The translations under genes and the position numbers were made by a program. From Triparma columacea (Eukaryota > Sar > Bolidophyceae > Parmales > Triparmaceae), in assembly GCA_030267965.1 (NCBI GenBank), contig BRYA01001484.1, positions 1 to 64,000 on the forward strand: 64,000 nucleotides of DNA. The letters are read 5' to 3'. The number at the start of each line of letters is the position of its first letter. Position 1 is the stretch's first letter. The notes under the pieces are model-generated. The model saw only the letters and a list, made by a program, of their open reading frames with translations. It was not told the DNA's origin and searched no databases. Below, piece by piece: positions 20,824 to 31,336 of this stretch.

Positions 20824-21600
20824 CGCGGGCAAGATAAGATCATTGTTAGCTGAGGCTATCGGGTCAGAGTTCTCTGTGTTTCAAGTACGTGAAGGCGAGA
20901 GGAATGTAAGAAAATGAGGTTGATTGAAGGTGCAGTTTCGAAACAGGAGAACATCTCTCCCTCCCCTTCACTCTAATAAGCCCCATCGCGCGACAGAGGG
21001 ATTTCATCTCAAGTTGAACCACTGCTGATGTCCAAACGCAAAGAAGTTGTAAAAAAGGGGTTAAGAAAGCTCCTCACCGTCGAGAAGAGTTTTCTCATTT
21101 GGCTTTTTTGACAGCTTGGAAGCCTTCGACATATTCGGGCTTCGAACTTCCTTTGCAATTGCAATTTCACGGCGTGCTGGACAATTGCGAGGCGTCAGTG
21201 GGCTACGATGAGCAGACATTCTCAGAAGAAGGAAACTTTTTCGAATTGTTCCTCAACTCCAAAAAACAAACAGCTCTCTCTGTCTGACTAATTTTTTTTA
21301 GCTTGCCCCAAAGTGGGTACCACAGCAAAAGGGTATCGCAGAGGGGGGCTATGTGTGTTTGGCAAATCCCGTGCTCACCCCCCCAACGTAAGGTCCGAAC
21401 CCTCGTTCCAAATCGATTATTTTAACCTTGTCATGGCATTTTCGTGAGAATATGTTAAGTAGACGACAAAGGGCGCGGAAGGGGCCCACGTCAACTCGAA
21501 ACAGCAACTGACGAAGAAAGAAAACCGCCGCGATTTTACACCGTCAACGAGTCCTAGCTCTGAAAACACACAATAATTGAGCTCTGGATCGATTTCACCA
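20824..21600. other. intergenic, divergent promoter region
   Basis: Spacer between the 5' ends of the charged unknown gene and PAF1. No convincing gene; the only open frame (21099-21287) has no recognisable features. GGTTCGGACC on the minus strand near 21390 resembles a Pol III B box, but no cloverleaf fits around it. Confidence 0.55.
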
Positions 21601-23170
21601 ATGAGCTCCTCTAAGAAGCGATCGCGATCCTCGACATCGGTGAGTGTCCCCATTGCACCCTCCCCCCCCCCCTCCCCCATCTAACCCCTTCTCCCAGTCC
21701 AAGAAACAGCCGGCCTCAGCGTCCTCGAGTTCTGCTAAGTTTGCTGGATTTCGGGGCTTCAAGGGACTTGACAGTACAAAAGAGTTCTGTCAGTCGCTTC
21801 CCTTTCATAATCATCTACCACGTCCAATTATAGGTCCCGTAAGTCGCCTAAATCCTGAGAAAATCTTAAATCATCAAAACCCGCTCACCGTCCCACCCCC
21901 CCATATTCCCCCCATTCGATTTCCCGTCTAGGTCTTCCTGCCCCTTCCACCATTATCCCAATACAAGCGCTCTGACGTCGAGCAGTGGTGGTCATGGCGT
22001 CTCCACACAGAGAAGGACCTGGGCTGCCCAATCGAGACCATAGACCCTCAGGTTTATGAGCCCAATTCGGATGCGAAGATGGAGGAGGGCGATGATAGTA
22101 TCGTGAATTGGAAGGGTCATTGGGGGGATACTGAGGGGGATAAGTTGAGGTTGAAGAGGGAGGGCAAGGTGAGGTTTGGGTTGGAGGGTGTGGGTTCTTG
22201 ATGAGTTTGGAGTTGTTGTTTTGATCGCGCATGCCCTGCCCCCTCCCCCTTAACCCCCCACCCCCCAAAATCCACCGCAGGCAATAAACTCCAAGTCCAA
22301 TGCAACGAAAAAATCCAATGATTGGATCGGAGGGGCGGTCATATCCCTCAAGAATAAGGAGGGCCCTACCAGGGTGCTAGACGACCCCACGCAGTTCTGG
22401 ATGAAGAAGACCACTTACCTTGCCAACGATTTGCACAGGAGGGCCCACGCCCACGAGTCTTTGGCTTCCAAGAGGGCCCATCACTCCAAAAATCTCGACG
22501 AGGCGGTGGAGGAGGACAAGAAGAAGAACAAGAACCCGGAGGAGGTGAGAACAGACTGGCAATGCTACCTCCATCGCTGCCACCACGTCCCCCAACCTCA
22601 ACCCCCCTCCCCCCCACTCCCCACCAGAGCTTCATGCACAAGCCCATCACCAGGCACCCCAACAACCCCAACCTCAAGGTCGTCTCCTGCGTCCCCCTTC
22701 TTCCCTCCTCCAAAACATGGCCCTCCGCGTATGTCCTTGCGGACATCCCTAAGCCCACCACCTCCGCCTCTAAACCCGCGGACCTCAACAACGCCTTCAT
22801 CTCCGACGTCACACCCAAGGACAAAGTGGCGGCCTCGCAGGGGCACCAGACCAGGCTCATGTGCTCTGTGTTCGCCGGGCAGGGAGACGTCAAAGAGCTC
22901 TGGCAGCAGTACGACATCGACGTCATTCCCCTGAGGGACGAGGGGGTCGATTCGAACTTCGTGATTGCCTTCAGGGACAATGTGGCCTACTACCAGCCCA
23001 TCGGAGCTAGAGTCGTCCTCTCCACAGGAAGAATAGCGCAGGGTTCAAGCCGGAAGATCGTCTCAAGAAAGATGAATGCCGTAGAGCAGAGAGATTGGGA
23101 CACGGCGCAGGCAGAGATGGACAAGAACCTCGAGGAGAAAGTCATGGCGGAGCTGGGAGGCCACGCGTAA
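21601..23170 (+). CDS. PAF1: PAF1, subunit of the RNA polymerase II-associated PAF1 complex
   Basis: Five exons in phase 0: 21601-21639, 21698-21838, 21932-22168, 22281-22544 and 22628-23170, about 407 residues. PAF1 binds RNA polymerase II in the nucleus and promotes elongation and co-transcriptional histone modification. Family hallmarks are a basic Ser-rich N-terminus, the FCQSLPFHNHLPRPIIGP segment, IDPQVYEP, and the strongly conserved FWMKKTTYLANDLHRRAH. The C-terminal half (DIDVIPLRDEGVD, NFVIAFRDNVAYYQPI) matches the PAF1 core that pairs with LEO1. It lacks the very acidic long tail of the animal protein. Introns are short and pyrimidine-rich. It is convergent with the Sec7 gene, with only about 45 bases between the stop codons. 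Confidence 0.8.
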
Positions 23171-23214
23171 AAAGCAAACGAAATGCTGTTTCAGAACGAA
23201 ATGATCCCAGCGAT

Positions 23215-26200
23215 CTAACTTTCCGAGGTCTCGTGCCCACCAGCACTCTCTTCGAAGACATCCGTCACTCCCTTGAGCTCCCCCACCCTATCTACCGTGA
23301 CCTTCCTTAACTCTCCGCCCTCGGCAAACGCACCCATCTTTAGCATAACATTGAGGGTGTTGCGAAGCTGCTCCACGCACATCTCGATCCCTCCTGAGTG
23401 AAACTTCTCAAACTCTTCCCCCCTCCCGCCTTCCAAGACTATGCCAGCAATGTTCAGAAGTTTCGTCCAAGTATCTTCCATCTTGTCGCCCCCCTCTCTC
23501 AAGAGTTCCTCCAAGTGGCAAAGGAAACCCTTAAATGCGAGAAGGATGCTGAGGTTTACCTCCGCAACGACGTCATCTGCGCACGCTACGAGGTCCTCGG
23601 CGATATCCAGCCCGAAGATGTTTTCCAGCCTCTCCTCTCCTACCGAGCAGCAGCCCCACACGACACCCCTCAAGACCTCCTTGGAGAGCAACTTGGCGCT
23701 CACGTCCGTAACAGCCTCGAACAGTATCGTTATCGCGTGCTGTCTGACCGCAGTCATGCTGGCGTACTTAGCCACGACCTCCAACCCCAAGATGACGCCC
23801 ATCCAGTTCTCGGCCACGTCCTCTTCCTTCTTCATGTCGACCCTACTCTGGACCACCACGAGCATGTCCAACCCAGCTACAGCGATCCTACTCCTAAAAG
23901 CCCACTCTTCTTCACTCCCCTCGACTTCCCCACCCTTCCCATCCACCCCCGCCGCGACCTCGACAAGCTTCAGGACGGGCCTCGCCATGGCCCCACCTCC
24001 CATCCTCCCGAGCTCCTTGCTGTGAACAAGGAGGAAGGCAAGCCTGTGAGCCTTGAGTAGTCCGCCCCAGACCTCTTCAAGCCCGTCAGCTTCCAGATTC
24101 CCTTGGATGCAGTCAATGTACTCCTCAAGGAGTTCGCACCACTTGACCCAACTCGACGGATTCGTCATCGAGAAGATGTTTGGGTTCTCTTGCAAAATTT
24201 TGAGCAGTCCATCGAGAACGAGCGGCCACATGATTTCCTTGTAGGTTTCATTTTGTGAGGCGAGGGAAAAAAGCAGGTCCAGCAAGTCCTGGGTCATCTC
24301 CTTGACGCCTATTAGCCTTCCGCATAATCTCAACAGCCCCGAGGTACGTTTCACGACCGAGAACGTTACGGCCTCAACCCCCTCCAGTCCCTTCCGGTAG
24401 TGATTGAACACAATTTCACCCAGATGTCCCCTCAGCCTGTCCTTGTTCCTCAGGACGATCTCCACAAGCAGGACCTCGCACCAAGCCACACTGCCGATTG
24501 TGGAGGCACATCCATCCCAAATCTTTGCCGTCCCCTTTACAAGGTCCCTCGCAGTCTTAAGGCTTCCACCTTGCTTGTACTCATCAAAATCCCCTCCTAC
24601 CACCTCGCGCTTCTCCATCTCTATAGTTCTATCAACTCCATTGTCATCAACAATGATTTGAGTTAGCGCGGTCACGAGGGCGTTTATCGACTCATCACCG
24701 AGGTACTTTGTCTTCCTGACGATCTCCTCAAAATCGCAGCTCGAGGCGAGAGACTTTCGGAGCAGTGCCCTCTTGCTTAGCACCTTGACAGGCTGGCTCG
24801 TAATCATGCGGAGGGGGGTTCCATCAACGTCAATGCCCACCTCGACCGAAGGAGGAGGGCGGTTCATCTCTCTTTCGTCCTCGTCGTCATCTTCGTCCTC
24901 CGACTCAGCTGCCTCATCCCAGAGGTAATCAATGTCGTCGATCGATGAAATGTCAAGAGAAATATCCTCAGGGCGACTTGCGGAGGAGGGGGGGGAATCA
25001 GGTTCTTCAACGAGCGGATCCTCAAGGGTCAGAACCTCGGTAACCTCCCCCCCTGACCCAAAGAAAAAGTCCCCGATCTTGCTGAGAACTCCAACGGGAG
25101 TCGAGGGAGCATTTTGACGACCCTGTCCCCTGCCCTTAATCTCGCTATCAGCCACACTGTTCCTGAGAACCTGCATGTAAATATCGCCCTGAAGCTTGAC
25201 AGCTGGAGGGTCGGTCTCAGTTAGGATCTCCTTGGGCAGCAGCTTGACCTCACGAAGGGCAAGAAGCAGCATAAGGATTGACTTCCAGCCGTCAACGTTG
25301 GTAAGGTGATGGCCGAGGGACCTTGAAATCGCAAAGACTGCGGAGCAGCAGGCCTGCCGGCTGGAAGACGAGGCGAACTCTTGGCCCTTTTGGGAGGTGA
25401 AGCCTGCGTTGAGGTCCGCTCTGTCCCTCCACACGTCGTCAGGGTTAAGAACTGCGGGGCTGGGACCTATGGGGATGCTCCAGATGTCCGCGGAGGATTC
25501 CAGCCAGCTAGTCTTGGCCACCTCGCTGGAGGGTCGGGCACCTAGCAAGCCCGTGAAGGACGCCAGGCTGCAGACGATGCCCTCGAGGGCCTCTGTCATT
25601 CCGTACACCGCGCAGCATCTACCAAGGACTTCGCAGAGGTCGGCCCCCGCCTTCTTCTCGAAGGGGGTGGAGATGGGAGAGAGGAGGTTTGAGCACGCGG
25701 CAGCGAAGATGGGTCTCCAAATCTTTGCTATGACCTGGCGGTTGATCTTGGCGGCATTGTAGGAGCCAGGGGGCAGGAATGTCAAGGAAGATAGACCGTT
25801 TTGCGTAGCAGAGCGGAGGGTGTCCTTCCAGCGATCAATGGTCATCCCGTCTCCCTTGGGACCCTCAGACTTGGTGATAATCTCCTCGTCCCGTATGCTT
25901 TCATAGATGCCAATGAGGACCTCCCTGGGAAGCTCCGTCCCTTTCTCCATGATGTCCTCCCCGTAGTAAGTATTGTTCTTGATAAAAGCCGCCTGGGACA
26001 TTTTTCTATCGGGCCTAATGTTGGGGTTGTGGAGATCTGTGTTGAGCATGATTATGGAGAAGGAGAGAAGGTAGACAGTGTCGACCGCATGCTTGGGGTC
26101 AGAGGAGAGGATTCCACCTGCGAGATACTCCTGGCAACAGGTCCCACAGCTCTCACTGAAGGCCTGGATGATCCTGTCGATCTGCTGTGCCTCCCCGGGG

Positions 26201-27987
26201 AGCCTGAAACCGCTGAGGAACATTCTCAGGCAACTAAGCAAATCCTGACCTTCAAAGTCGAACAGGGAGCAGTACTCCTTCAGCAGGAGCTCCTTGAACT
26301 TGGTAGTTTTCGTCGTGTTTCCTGCGTTGGGCTTCCCCAGTTCCCCAAGGTACGCCCCCAGTACCGTCTTATCCAGCCCCACGCCAATCCCATTCCTCAA
26401 GAATTTCGCGAGCTCCTCCGGTCCCGGTTCCTTCTCCATCACCCCGCTCTTGACCAGGAAGTCCACCCCCAGCCCGGGCTTATCGTTAAACAACGTCGCA
26501 CCCTCCTTCAATATCATCTTCTTCCTCTTATCCTCCAGCAGCTTGAGCGTTCCCCTATCCTCCTCCCCTCCGAAGTCGTATTCCACATCCTCCGCCCCCT
26601 CCTCCACCACATACTTCCCCAGCCCTACCTTCAACACCTCCATGGCCAGCACCCTCACCTTCCCGCTCCACGCCCTCCCCTGCTGCTTGTCCCCCCAAAG
26701 CTCCCTGCTCCTGTCCCCATCCTCCTCCTTCTCCTGTCCCCCCCCCCCCCCCCCAACCCCCTGGCAGAGCTGCATGATTATTCCCTCCGCAAGGTCCCTC
26801 CTGACGACCTCGCAGTCGTAGTTCGCGTACATCAGCGTCAGCGCTCCCCCGTCTGCCCCCTCCCCCCCTGTAAAGGTGAAGATGTCGAGGATCCAGTTCA
26901 TCCACATTTCCTCATTCCTCTCCCTGGCCTCCTCCTCCTGCCACCCGATGAGGTCCGAGGGAGGGGAACCCCCGCTGACGAGTCGCCCGACCACCTTCTC
27001 GAGGACCATCTCAAACTGAAGTTTGAACTCCCCCCTATGTCGAGTCCAAGCAACGTCCAGCAGCTCCTTAACCTTGACCATGACCTTATTACTCCCGTTG
27101 TCAGGTCCATTCAGCGTCGACAACACTTTCAGTACGTACGTGAAAACCTGCTCCCTGAAAACCTTCAGGAGGCCCTCCGACATACTGCCAGGACAAGAGG
27201 AGAGCGCACAGGTGAGGATCCTGATGAAGAAACAGCTTCTGCCGGTCTCTTCGATGTCCATGCCCCCCTTGCCCTCACTGTGCATCAGCTGGCTCGTCGT
27301 GAACTCCACGATCCTCTTTTTCTCCTCCTCCCCCCCCCCCCCAGAGAAGAGCACCGAAGCCATCCCCAACGTTGTCTCCGCGGTGTGGTAGTTCATTGAG
27401 GGGCTATAAAGGTAAGGGTTGTAGGAGATCTGGGCGCTATTGAACACCCTGAAGACAGTGTCGGAGGAGAGGCAGCCGAGCGAGGGGGATGCGGGGGAGG
27501 AGGTTATCAAGGCGGAGAGCTTGAGGATGGAGAGGTTTATATTGTTCAAAGCCATCTCTACCACCTCATCTTCGCCCTCCTCCACCTGCGTGTAACGGAT
27601 CCCTTCTATGCCCGTGAATATGTCCTCCAGGCAGTACGTCCCAGTCTCCCCATTCCACGAGTTGGAGGCCCCGGGGAAACCAATTAAGAGGTGCAGGGGA
27701 TCCAGGACGGAAACAGGGGTAAGAAGGAGAGAGAGGAGCTCGAGGGTTGACACCACTTGGTGGCCGGTGTAGGTGGAGTTCTGCAGGATTGAAAGGAAGG
27801 GAGCTATCAGGTTTATGGATTTGGGGGCGGCAGTTGTTGAGCTGGTTTCATTGGCAAAGGAACAGAGATTTGTACGCAGTGTCCGAAGAGGAAGTATTGA
27901 GGCTGAAGGTGGGAGAGATGATATGAGGGAGAGCGTCTGGTTTGAGATTAATGTGTTTGCGTTTGAGGTTGATGGGAGAGGAGTCAT
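23215..27987 (-). CDS. Sec7-domain ARF guanine nucleotide exchange factor, GBF1/GNOM-like
   Basis: Intronless 1590-residue protein. Large ARF-GEFs load GTP onto ARF GTPases at Golgi or endosomal membranes and so control coat recruitment. The Sec7 domain spans roughly residues 495-700: FNDKPGLGVDFLVKSG opens it, FRLPGEAQQIDRI carries the catalytic glutamic finger (Glu near residue 600), and LLSFSIIMLNTDLHNPNI is the second signature. Upstream lie DCB/HUS-like helical regions, including FELLLKLYANYDCEV-type context (LTLMYANYDCEV). Downstream are several HDS-like helical regions with acidic linkers (DEDDDEDERE). The size and the MYANYDCE element fit GBF1/GNOM or BIG proteins; I favour the GBF class only weakly. 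The lack of introns in such a long gene contrasts with its neighbours. Confidence 0.9.
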   Translation of the reverse strand: MTPLPSTSNANTLISNQTLSLISSLPPSASILPLRTLRTNLCSFANETSSTTAAPKSINLIAPFLSILQNSTYTGHQVVSTLELLSLLLTPVSVLDPLHLLIGFPGASNSWNGETGTYCLEDIFTGIEGIRYTQVEEGEDEVVEMALNNINLSILKLSALITSSPASPSLGCLSSDTVFRVFNSAQISYNPYLYSPSMNYHTAETTLGMASVLFSGGGGEEEKKRIVEFTTSQLMHSEGKGGMDIEETGRSCFFIRILTCALSSCPGSMSEGLLKVFREQVFTYVLKVLSTLNGPDNGSNKVMVKVKELLDVAWTRHRGEFKLQFEMVLEKVVGRLVSGGSPPSDLIGWQEEEARERNEEMWMNWILDIFTFTGGEGADGGALTLMYANYDCEVVRRDLAEGIIMQLCQGVGGGGGGQEKEEDGDRSRELWGDKQQGRAWSGKVRVLAMEVLKVGLGKYVVEEGAEDVEYDFGGEEDRGTLKLLEDKRKKMILKEGATLFNDKPGLGVDFLVKSGVMEKEPGPEELAKFLRNGIGVGLDKTVLGAYLGELGKPNAGNTTKTTKFKELLLKEYCSLFDFEGQDLLSCLRMFLSGFRLPGEAQQIDRIIQAFSESCGTCCQEYLAGGILSSDPKHAVDTVYLLSFSIIMLNTDLHNPNIRPDRKMSQAAFIKNNTYYGEDIMEKGTELPREVLIGIYESIRDEEIITKSEGPKGDGMTIDRWKDTLRSATQNGLSSLTFLPPGSYNAAKINRQVIAKIWRPIFAAACSNLLSPISTPFEKKAGADLCEVLGRCCAVYGMTEALEGIVCSLASFTGLLGARPSSEVAKTSWLESSADIWSIPIGPSPAVLNPDDVWRDRADLNAGFTSQKGQEFASSSSRQACCSAVFAISRSLGHHLTNVDGWKSILMLLLALREVKLLPKEILTETDPPAVKLQGDIYMQVLRNSVADSEIKGRGQGRQNAPSTPVGVLSKIGDFFFGSGGEVTEVLTLEDPLVEEPDSPPSSASRPEDISLDISSIDDIDYLWDEAAESEDEDDDEDEREMNRPPPSVEVGIDVDGTPLRMITSQPVKVLSKRALLRKSLASSCDFEEIVRKTKYLGDESINALVTALTQIIVDDNGVDRTIEMEKREVVGGDFDEYKQGGSLKTARDLVKGTAKIWDGCASTIGSVAWCEVLLVEIVLRNKDRLRGHLGEIVFNHYRKGLEGVEAVTFSVVKRTSGLLRLCGRLIGVKEMTQDLLDLLFSLASQNETYKEIMWPLVLDGLLKILQENPNIFSMTNPSSWVKWCELLEEYIDCIQGNLEADGLEEVWGGLLKAHRLAFLLVHSKELGRMGGGAMARPVLKLVEVAAGVDGKGGEVEGSEEEWAFRSRIAVAGLDMLVVVQSRVDMKKEEDVAENWMGVILGLEVVAKYASMTAVRQHAITILFEAVTDVSAKLLSKEVLRGVVWGCCSVGEERLENIFGLDIAEDLVACADDVVAEVNLSILLAFKGFLCHLEELLREGGDKMEDTWTKLLNIAGIVLEGGRGEEFEKFHSGGIEMCVEQLRNTLNVMLKMGAFAEGGELRKVTVDRVGELKGVTDVFEESAGGHETSES

Positions 27988-28333
27988 TATTTTAAGTTAG
28001 AATGAAGTAAAGGGTGGGGTGATTTTCACAGGTGAAAATTGAAGAACGATATGTGCGAAAAAACAGGAACGAGCGCTAGAAGGTGTAGAGGAGAGGAGGA
28101 AGAGAAAACTGTCAAAAAATCCTGCTCTTCAGAACTCAAACACAAATTTTTGACCTATTTAGGATGCATTAAGAGCTCAGGAAGCAGCTGTGCCACGGAA
28201 ACAGAAATCTGATGTAGTGTTTCTTAATTTTTTTCGTTTCGTTTAAAGCATCTTCTTATGTTTTCTTGCATCTCCACTCATCCATCTCCTCTTTATGTAT
28301 GTTCGTTCTGTTATTGCCCCATGTATCCCCCAT

Positions 28334-29032
28334 TCAGTAGTTTCTGCTCTTGGCCATACGCCTCGTGACCCTGTCGAAGATCTCCCCCTCCGAATCCTCG
28401 ATCCTCTCATCTTCTTCCTCATCTTCCTCCCCAATCCGTTTCCTCTTCCCCTGCGGGCTCTCGCCGCAAATAATTTCCAGAGGTGCCGTCAATATGTCTC
28501 CTCCGAATGCCTCCCCGAAGATGCTTGTCGTATCCTCAACCTCCTCCTTCTCAAGCTCTCCATTCTCTTCTGGAGTTGCAGGGTTCATGCTCCCGTCGTG
28601 CTCGTCCCAGGTCATGCGGCGCAGGTGTACATGGTAAAGCTCCTCCCCGATCGAGTTGCTCCGCACGCGGGCCTCCGACACAGAGGACGACGTTGCAGAG
28701 GTGGAGCAGGACGATGTGACAGAGGGGGGGGGAGAAGGTGGGACAGGATGGGACTTGGACTTGAGGACATCAAAGTCAAGAACTTCGGTATTTCTGGCCA
28801 GGTGCGTGAGCCATAACTGAGAGGGAGGCGGAAAGGCAATATTTGAGCAAAGAGGGAGGCGGAAAGGCAATATTTGAGCAAAGTGCAAGGGAATTCTCGG
28901 GGGTGTCATGCAATTTGGGAGAGTTAAGGGAATCAGGTTGGTGGCGTCAGGTGAGTGGCGTACCTCCTCGCCGACTGTCTTGCTATTCAAAACTTTCATA
29001 TGGGGACTTATTGGCGTTGGAGAGGTAGACAT
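28334..29032 (-). CDS. small acidic unknown protein
   Basis: Not recognised. Exon 1 is 29032-28964 (MSTSPTPISPHMKVL) and exon 2 is 28816-28334, joined in phase 0, giving 183 residues. An unspliced reading is also open, so intron retention would add in-frame sequence. The protein is Ser/Pro-rich in the middle (SSCSTSATSSSVSEARVRSNS), then has HLRRMTWDEHDGSM and an acidic nuclear-looking tail (GKRKRIGEEDEEEDERIEDS). The gene is divergent from the peroxiredoxin, with less than 60 bases between the two starts, so the promoter is shared. Confidence 0.55.
   Translation of the reverse strand: MSTSPTPISPHMKVLNSKTVGEEVRHSPDATNLIPLTLPNCMTPPRIPLHFAQILPFRLPLCSNIAFPPPSQLWLTHLARNTEVLDFDVLKSKSHPVPPSPPPSVTSSCSTSATSSSVSEARVRSNSIGEELYHVHLRRMTWDEHDGSMNPATPEENGELEKEEVEDTTSIFGEAFGGDILTAPLEIICGESPQGKRKRIGEEDEEEDERIEDSEGEIFDRVTRRMAKSRNY
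28821..28882. repeat. 31-base tandem duplication in an intron
   Basis: Two direct 31-base copies (containing GGCGGAAAGGCAATATTTGA) lie at the 3' end of the intron of the minus-strand unknown gene, doubling its pyrimidine tract just before the acceptor. Confidence 0.9.
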
Positions 29033-29088
29033 GAGATCTCAAATAGATTAGGAACAAAGTGGTGAGACCAAATTTCCAAAAGTGTTCA

Positions 29089-29891
29089 ATGAAAGCATTT
29101 GGACTCCTTACATCAACTGTCCTACTCGCAACGCAAGTACGTATACACTGAATGCCTTTTTAGTGCCCCCCAATTTCCCACACAGTCACAGTAGACGAAA
29201 AAGTAGGAGCCAGCTCATCGTCACTTGTCGGATTTGTTAGACCAGTTTTCTTCCCCCTCCCTAACGACTCACCTCTCAACCCACCCATTCCCTAACGACT
29301 CACCTCTCAACCCACCCATACTCTCAGACCTCTGCATTTACAGCCCGCGCATTCAGCTCTCCCACCGCAACCTTCCTTATGTCCTCCAACGTTGGCAAGA
29401 CCTTCCCCTCTGGGATCACTCTTAAGGAGGGGCAACCCGATTACGCATCCCCCCTATCCTTCGACCTAGCCGAACTTACCTCCGGTAAGAAAGTCGTCAT
29501 CCTCGCGGTTCCTGGGGCATTTACGCCCGGGTGCTCCAAATCCCACCTCCCCTCCTTCATCAACAACTTTGACCAGTTGAAGAGCCTCGGGGTCGACGAG
29601 GTGATCTGCACCGCCACCAACGATGCCTACACAATGTATGCCTGGGGCGTCGACCAGGGCTGCGCCGGAAAGGTCCGCATGCTCTCCGATTCCTCTGGTT
29701 CCCTCATGAATTTTCTAGGCACTGTGAAGGATGACCCCATAATGAAGAGGAGTGAGAGGTACACGCTGATCGCAGAGGGCGGGAAGATCACCCACTTCTT
29801 CCCAGGGGTAGGAACGGACGGCCAGAAGACACCGGAAAACGCTTGGGCTCCAAACGTCATCGAGAAGGGACTTGAGGGCGCAAAGGTTTGA
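29089..29891 (+). CDS. type II (PRX5-like) peroxiredoxin, probably plastid-targeted
   Basis: Exon 1 29089-29136 and exon 2 29328-29891, phase 0, 203 residues. Thiol peroxidase that reduces H2O2 and alkyl hydroperoxides. The active site is PGAFTPGCSKSHLPSF, whose Cys is the peroxidatic residue, and the domain continues through ATNDAYTMYAWG to the C-terminus with the length usual for type II. The first exon adds a signal peptide (MKAFGLLTSTVLLATQ), and exon 2 begins TSAFTARAF, a good ASAFAP-type motif for complex plastids. A shorter cytosolic form could start at the Met at 29379, where many predictors would begin. The intron contains a ~30-base tandem duplication (CTAACGACTCACCTCTCAAC, twice). 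Confidence 0.88.
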
Positions 29892-29979
29892 AGGGGAGAG
29901 GCCGCGCGAGGTGGTATTTTGACTAACTAACTTGGAGGCATTTTGAAAGAAATGACAACACCTTACTTACGCGGCGCCC

Positions 29980-31316
29980 TTAAACGAACCCCCTCTCCGC
30001 ATCCCAAACGTCCCCTTTCGGTCCCTTCCTCTTGTCAACAATTTCCTGGATCACCTTCACCTCCCCCTCCTCAAGCTTAAACGAGTGTGTTCTCACATTA
30101 TCAGCCACGTGCCGGTCGTTCCTAACCCCCACCAGCAAGCACCCGTCCGTAGGGTCCGTATCCAGCACGAACCTCTGGGCGATATTGCCTATCGTCACCT
30201 CCCTCCCCCGACCGCTCTTCTCGACCGAGGCCCTGACCGCATCCATGGCGCCTAGCAGTTCCTGCACTAATTCCCAGCTCCCCCCCCCGAATCTGTTCGC
30301 TGTCCCAGCGTACATCCTCATGCTGTAAGTGTCAACTTCGCTAGCGGTTGGTTTACCGCGTCCGAGGTAAGCGTCGCTCAATATCCCGCTCCCGACCGTC
30401 CCGAAGCTCACCAGCTTAATCCCCTCCGCCGCGCAGTAGTCCGCCTGCCCTGACTGCACGACCCGACGGTCAAGGCAGCTGTTCTGGACCTGATTACTCT
30501 TGATGCCCACCCCGGCGTCCTGCATCAGCTTCAAGGACGGAAGGTTGAAGTTCGTTACCCCGACCTCACCGAACATGCCCTCCTCGCGCAGCTCGGCGAG
30601 CCAAAGCGCGACGTCCACGAACTTCTTATCACCAACATCGGCCCAAAAGAACTGCATCAAGTCAATCTTGCCCAATTTTTCCCTGCTCTCCTTCACCCTC
30701 TCCCTTATGCTCGCCCGGGTCACCTTCTTCGCGTCGAAGACGCAGAGCTTTGTGTTGACGCCGCAGCCCACGTCCTTGGCAAACTTCCCTACAATCGATT
30801 CAGAGGGACCGTAGATATCAGCGGTGTCAAGGGACGTCAGCCCGGAACGGTAGTGGGTCTCCATGGTCTTTAGAACGGTTGGTATGGAGTAGACACCGTG
30901 CCCGCCGGCGAGCTGCCAGTAGCCTGGATGGGATGGGATGAGATGGGGAGGGCGTGGAAGGAGTGTGTGTTAAAGAAGATATTCACAGGCACCCCAACAG
31001 CCCATTGGATACATGTAGGGTTTTACATACCTTGAATAGTCTTAGACACTTGACACTTCCCTATCTCACATTTCGGTACTCCTGTACTTGGTAGGGCAAG
31101 GGAGGCTGAGGGGAGGAGCAGGGTCGGGGAGGCAGAAGCAGCAATGCAATTTTTGATGATATTACGACGATTTATGATGGATTGAGATGGATTGTAGGCG
31201 TAGTAGGGGGTGGATAGTAACATGGAAATCACGACGATGATATATATGGAGTATATCATCGTTAAGGACAGCAATTTGGAAAGTTCAGATCTGGAATCTG
31301 GAAGATGGTGGGTCAA
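29980..31316 (-). CDS. aldo/keto reductase family protein with altered catalytic tetrad
   Basis: Two exons, 31316 (or ATG 31259)-31031 and 30923-29980, joined within a Gly codon (KTIQ-G-YWQLAGG). The TIM-barrel NAD(P)H reductase fold is clear: LDTADIYGPSE holds the tetrad Asp and Tyr, VNTKL the Lys, then GVTNF, SNQVQNS and a C-terminal cofactor region (CLLVGVRN). The usual His in QFHW reads QFFW here (residue Phe), so the tetrad is incomplete. The N-terminus has a hydrophobic stretch (IYIIVVISMLLS) followed by a basic and Ser/Ala-rich region, consistent with secretory-route or plastid targeting, though no clean AXXF motif is seen. The first ATG at 31316 places the hydrophobic core about 19 residues in; 31259 is the better signal-peptide start. 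Confidence 0.82.
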
Positions 31317-31336
31317 AAGCTGAGCTGGCTGCTTGT

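Noticed and set aside
21380..21420. Possible tRNA B box (GGTTCGGACC, minus strand)
   Set aside because: No T-stem partner, anticodon arm or acceptor could be built, with or without introns.
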